Assembly: GCA_006739055.1 (NCBI GenBank)
Contig: AP019702.1
Location: 1,116,501 to 1,180,500 of the forward strand
DNA from: Allostella vacuolata
GTDB lineage: Bacteria > Pseudomonadota > Alphaproteobacteria > ATCC43930 > Allostellaceae
Length of the DNA stretch: 64,000 nt
Direction of reading: 5' to 3'
The notes under the pieces were generated by a model, which was not told the origin of the DNA, ran no database searches, and worked only from the letters and a program-made list of their open reading frames with translations. The position numbers and the translations under genes are program-made. Below, in pieces: positions 61,974 to 64,000 of the stretch. Position 1 is the first letter of the stretch. Each line of letters opens with the position of its first letter.

Positions 61974-62177
61974 TCAGGCGATGATGTCCGGCAGCAGAAG
62001 GCTTTCCAGTTGGGCGATCTGATCCTTCAGCAGCAGCTTCCGCTTCTTCAGGCGCTGGATGCGCAGCTGGTCGACCGGCGGATGGTCGGACAGCCGCTCG
62101 ATGACGTCGTCCAGGTCGCGATGCTCGCTCTGCACCGCGGCCAGCTTCTGCCGGATGAGTTCCAGGTCCAGATCCAT
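61974..62177 (-). CDS. DUF465 (YdcH-like) family protein
   Basis: The 67-residue protein is a helical hairpin with the family signature VQSEHRDLDDVIERLSDHPP and QLRIQRLKKRKLLLKDQIAQLE, ending LLPDIIA. The family is common in Alphaproteobacteria, and its role is unknown. ATG 62177 (MDLDLEL) is preferred to 62207, which would add ten residues without similarity. It is divergent from pfk across 75 bases holding a direct repeat. Confidence 0.85.
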   Translation of the reverse strand: MDLDLELIRQKLAAVQSEHRDLDDVIERLSDHPPVDQLRIQRLKKRKLLLKDQIAQLESLLLPDIIA

Positions 62178-62194
62178 CGCCACCGTCGTGATCG

Positions 62195-62223
62195 TGCATG
62201 GCACCATGACCCCTGCATGGCAC
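62195..62223. repeat. 10-bp direct repeat in the DUF465-pfk divergent promoter
   Basis: TGCATGGCAC occurs at 62195-62204 and again at 62214-62223, 19 bp apart (about two helical turns), in the 75-bp spacer between the DUF465 and pfk genes. It could bind a regulator in tandem. Confidence 0.45.
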
Positions 62224-62252
62224 GTTGGCGGGCATCATAGCGGAGAAGCACG

Positions 62253-63338
62253 ATGACGGCGAAGCGCATCGGCATTTTGACCAGCGGCGGCGACTGCGCC
62301 GGCCTCAACGCGGTGATCCGGGCAGTCGTGCTGGCTGCTGCGGCCCGGGGCTGGACGGTGGTCGGCATCCGCCAGGGCACGCTGGGCCTGATGGCCCGGC
62401 CGCCGATGGCGGCGGCCCTGGGGGCGGAGGCGACCGATGCCGCCATGCTGCGCATGGGCGGCACCATCCTCGGCACCACCAACCAGGGCGATCCGTTCGA
62501 CTACCCGATGCCGGACGGCAGCCGCCTCGACCGCTCGGAGGAGGTGATCGAGGGCTATGGAATGCTGGAGCTCGATGCGCTGATCGGCGTCGGCGGCGAC
62601 GGCAGCCTGGCGATCCTGCGGCGGCTGGCGCAGCAGGGCGGTATTCCCCTGATCGGCATTCCCAAGACGATCGACAACGACATCGGCCTGACCGAGACCG
62701 CGATCGGCTACCAGACGGCCGTCGCCGTAGCGACCGAGGCGCTCGACCGGCTGCAGCCGACGGCGGCCAGCCACAGCCGGGTGATGATCCTGGAGGTGAT
62801 GGGCCGCGACGCCGGGCATATCGCGCTCGCGACCGGCATCGCCGGCGGCGCCGATGTGATCCTGATCCCCGAGATCCCCTATGACTTCGCCGCCATCGCT
62901 GGCCATCTGCGCCGGATCCACCAGGGCGGACGGAACTTCGCCCTGGTGGTGGTCGCCGAGGCGGTGCTGACCGACGAGGGGCGGCCGGTGCGCCAGGGCA
63001 AGGGCAGCTATGGCGGCATCGGCCACTATGTCGCGGAACGGCTGAGCCGCGACACCGGCGCCGAGACGCGGGTGACGGTGCTGGGCCATGTCCAGCGCGG
63101 CGGGGCGCCGACCGCCGGCGACCGGCTGCTGGCGTCGGCGCTGGGCGTCTATGCCGTGCAGCTGATCGCCGCGGGGCGGTTCGACCGGATGGTCGCCTGG
63201 ATCAACCGCCAGGTCGGCGACGTGCCGATCCAGCACGCGATCGAGCACTACCAGGCGGTGGACCCGGACGGCGCCATCGTCGCCACGGCGCGCGGCCTCG
63301 GGATCTGTCTGGGCGACGTGCCGGGGTCTGTCGCATGA
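62253..63338 (+). CDS. pfkA: 6-phosphofructokinase (group III type)
   Basis: The 361-residue protein has the PFK motifs RIGILTSGGDCAGLNAVIR, GVGGDGSLAIL, IPKTIDNDIGLTETAIGYQTA, EVMGRDAGHIAL and GHVQRGGAPTAGDR. The donor-site residues are mixed: Gly in GGDG as in ATP-dependent enzymes, and Lys in PKTIDND as in pyrophosphate enzymes. This combination is seen in group III PFKs, usually ATP users, but donor choice needs assay. It lacks the effector-site detail of E. coli PfkA. Its stop overlaps the next ATG. Confidence 0.93.
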   Translation: MTAKRIGILTSGGDCAGLNAVIRAVVLAAAARGWTVVGIRQGTLGLMARPPMAAALGAEATDAAMLRMGGTILGTTNQGDPFDYPMPDGSRLDRSEEVIEGYGMLELDALIGVGGDGSLAILRRLAQQGGIPLIGIPKTIDNDIGLTETAIGYQTAVAVATEALDRLQPTAASHSRVMILEVMGRDAGHIALATGIAGGADVILIPEIPYDFAAIAGHLRRIHQGGRNFALVVVAEAVLTDEGRPVRQGKGSYGGIGHYVAERLSRDTGAETRVTVLGHVQRGGAPTAGDRLLASALGVYAVQLIAAGRFDRMVAWINRQVGDVPIQHAIEHYQAVDPDGAIVATARGLGICLGDVPGSVA

Positions 63339-63829
63339 CCGCGGGCGAGGGCCTGTGGGACTTCTCCCTGCGGGTCTACGGCACGCCCAGCATCGCCAAA
63401 TGGTGCCTGCGCCTGCAGGACGAGCACGGCGCGGACGTGAACATCCTGCTCTGGTGCGCCTGGGCCGGCAGCCAAGGGGTGCGCCTGACGGCGGACGATC
63501 TGGCCGCAGCGGAGGCGGCGACGGCGGCGTGGCGGGACCAGGTGGTGCTGCCGCTCCGGGCGCTGCGGCGGGCCCTGAAGCGGGACCTGGGCCAGGTCTC
63601 GGCCGACGCGGCGGTCGCGCTGCGCACGCGGATCAAGGGGGTGGAACTGGAGGCCGAGCGGCTGCAGCAGGCGGCGCTCGAACGGCTGCCGCAGGGGCGC
63701 CGGCGGCCGGGCAGGGGCTTCGTGGAAACCGCCATCGCCGACAACATCGCGCTCTACCAGCAGGCCCTCGGCGCCCCGGCCGGCGACGTGCCGGATGCCC
63801 TGCCGCTCGCTGCCCGATCGCGCCGATAG
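63335..63829 (+). CDS. TIGR02444/DUF2390 family protein
   Basis: The 164-residue protein starts with the family hallmark LWDFSLRVYGTPSIAKWCLR followed by LQDEHGADVNILLWCAWAG and continues as a helical domain with VVLPLRALRRALK and EAERLQQAALERL. The function is unknown. ATGA overlap with the pfk stop implies co-translation. Confidence 0.85.
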   Translation: MTAGEGLWDFSLRVYGTPSIAKWCLRLQDEHGADVNILLWCAWAGSQGVRLTADDLAAAEAATAAWRDQVVLPLRALRRALKRDLGQVSADAAVALRTRIKGVELEAERLQQAALERLPQGRRRPGRGFVETAIADNIALYQQALGAPAGDVPDALPLAARSRR

Positions 63830-63955
63830 TATCGGAAGCCAATCATTTCAAGGATCCATAAGTCGCCCCGATGGTGTTTTCCCCCGCTTGGCGACCTTCA
63901 AGAACGGGCGTAAGCTCCCACATGTTGGTTGCGTGCAATCAAGCCGGAGGTAACG

Positions 63956-64000
63956 ATGGCTACCCTTGATCGGATCGAAGCGCTTCGCCGTCAGCATTCC
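63956..64000 (+). CDS. Partial gene at the right window edge
   Basis: Only 15 codons are visible (MATLDRIEALRRQHS), after a strong GGAGG ribosome site. The first residues resemble the opening helix of small DUF465/YdcH-type proteins, but the fragment is too short to assign. The 126 bases before it hold no further gene. Confidence 0.5.
   Translation, partial: MATLDRIEALRRQHS

Overview
The window is chromosomal DNA of very high G+C content, roughly 70% by eye, with tightly packed genes, many ATGA/TGATG overlaps and GTG/TTG starts. Several families point to an alphaproteobacterium, most likely of the Rhodospirillales type: a phasin, a clpS-clpA pair, an IalB-family secreted protein, a zinc-independent L36, COQ9, DUF1674/SdhAF4, DUF3572, DUF465, HtpX and a CBS/BON protein. 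I see no rRNA, tRNA, CRISPR array or insertion sequence.

Layout. (1) 1-6 kb: the 3' part of a SPINDLY-type O-GlcNAc transferase, a phasin with its own promoter and terminator, clpS-clpA, an APH-fold kinase and a DMT transporter. (2) 7-14 kb: a dialkylglycine-decarboxylase-like enzyme, a GH1 beta-glucosidase, a BacA/BclA-like ABC protein whose ATPase domain is degenerate, and a divergent pair of CBS-domain genes with two FNR/FixK-like boxes between them. (3) 14-25 kb: a catabolic cluster made of hydantoinase/oxoprolinase A and B subunits, a LysR regulator, an oligopeptide-type binding protein and a TauD-like dioxygenase, with a divergent amidohydrolase and acyl-CoA synthetase. (4) 25-33 kb: two secreted proteins, rpmJ, glycolate oxidase glcDEF, a FitAB/VapBC-type toxin-antitoxin pair with a perfect palindromic operator, and GT2 plus LpxB-N-like genes. 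(5) 33.8-38.7 kb: sdhAF4, htpX behind a sigma-32-like promoter, rsmB, rpe and a heparinase-like gene. (6) 38.7-53.1 kb: what looks like an inserted accessory segment. It begins at a nest of palindromic repeats and ends with a parDE pair. It carries a three-gene module that fits undecaprenyl-PP-QuiNAc initiation, then a LysR/CoA-transferase/GGT/dipeptide-ABC cluster. (7) 53.2-64 kb: purH, dps under a Fur-superfamily box, an MFS transporter, def, COQ9, a lower-G+C two-gene island of unknown function, purEK, DUF465, pfk and a TIGR02444 gene.

Genes that probably work together: clpS-clpA (N-end-rule adaptor and unfoldase), glcDEF (glycolate oxidation), purE-purK with the distant purH (purine synthesis), the ABC/GGT/CoA-transferase block (import and processing of a peptide-like or gamma-glutamyl-like substrate), and the 14-25 kb block (breakdown of an unidentified cyclic amide or related compound). 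Frames, motifs, overlaps and palindromes were read directly from the sequence. Substrates and regulator identities are inferred.
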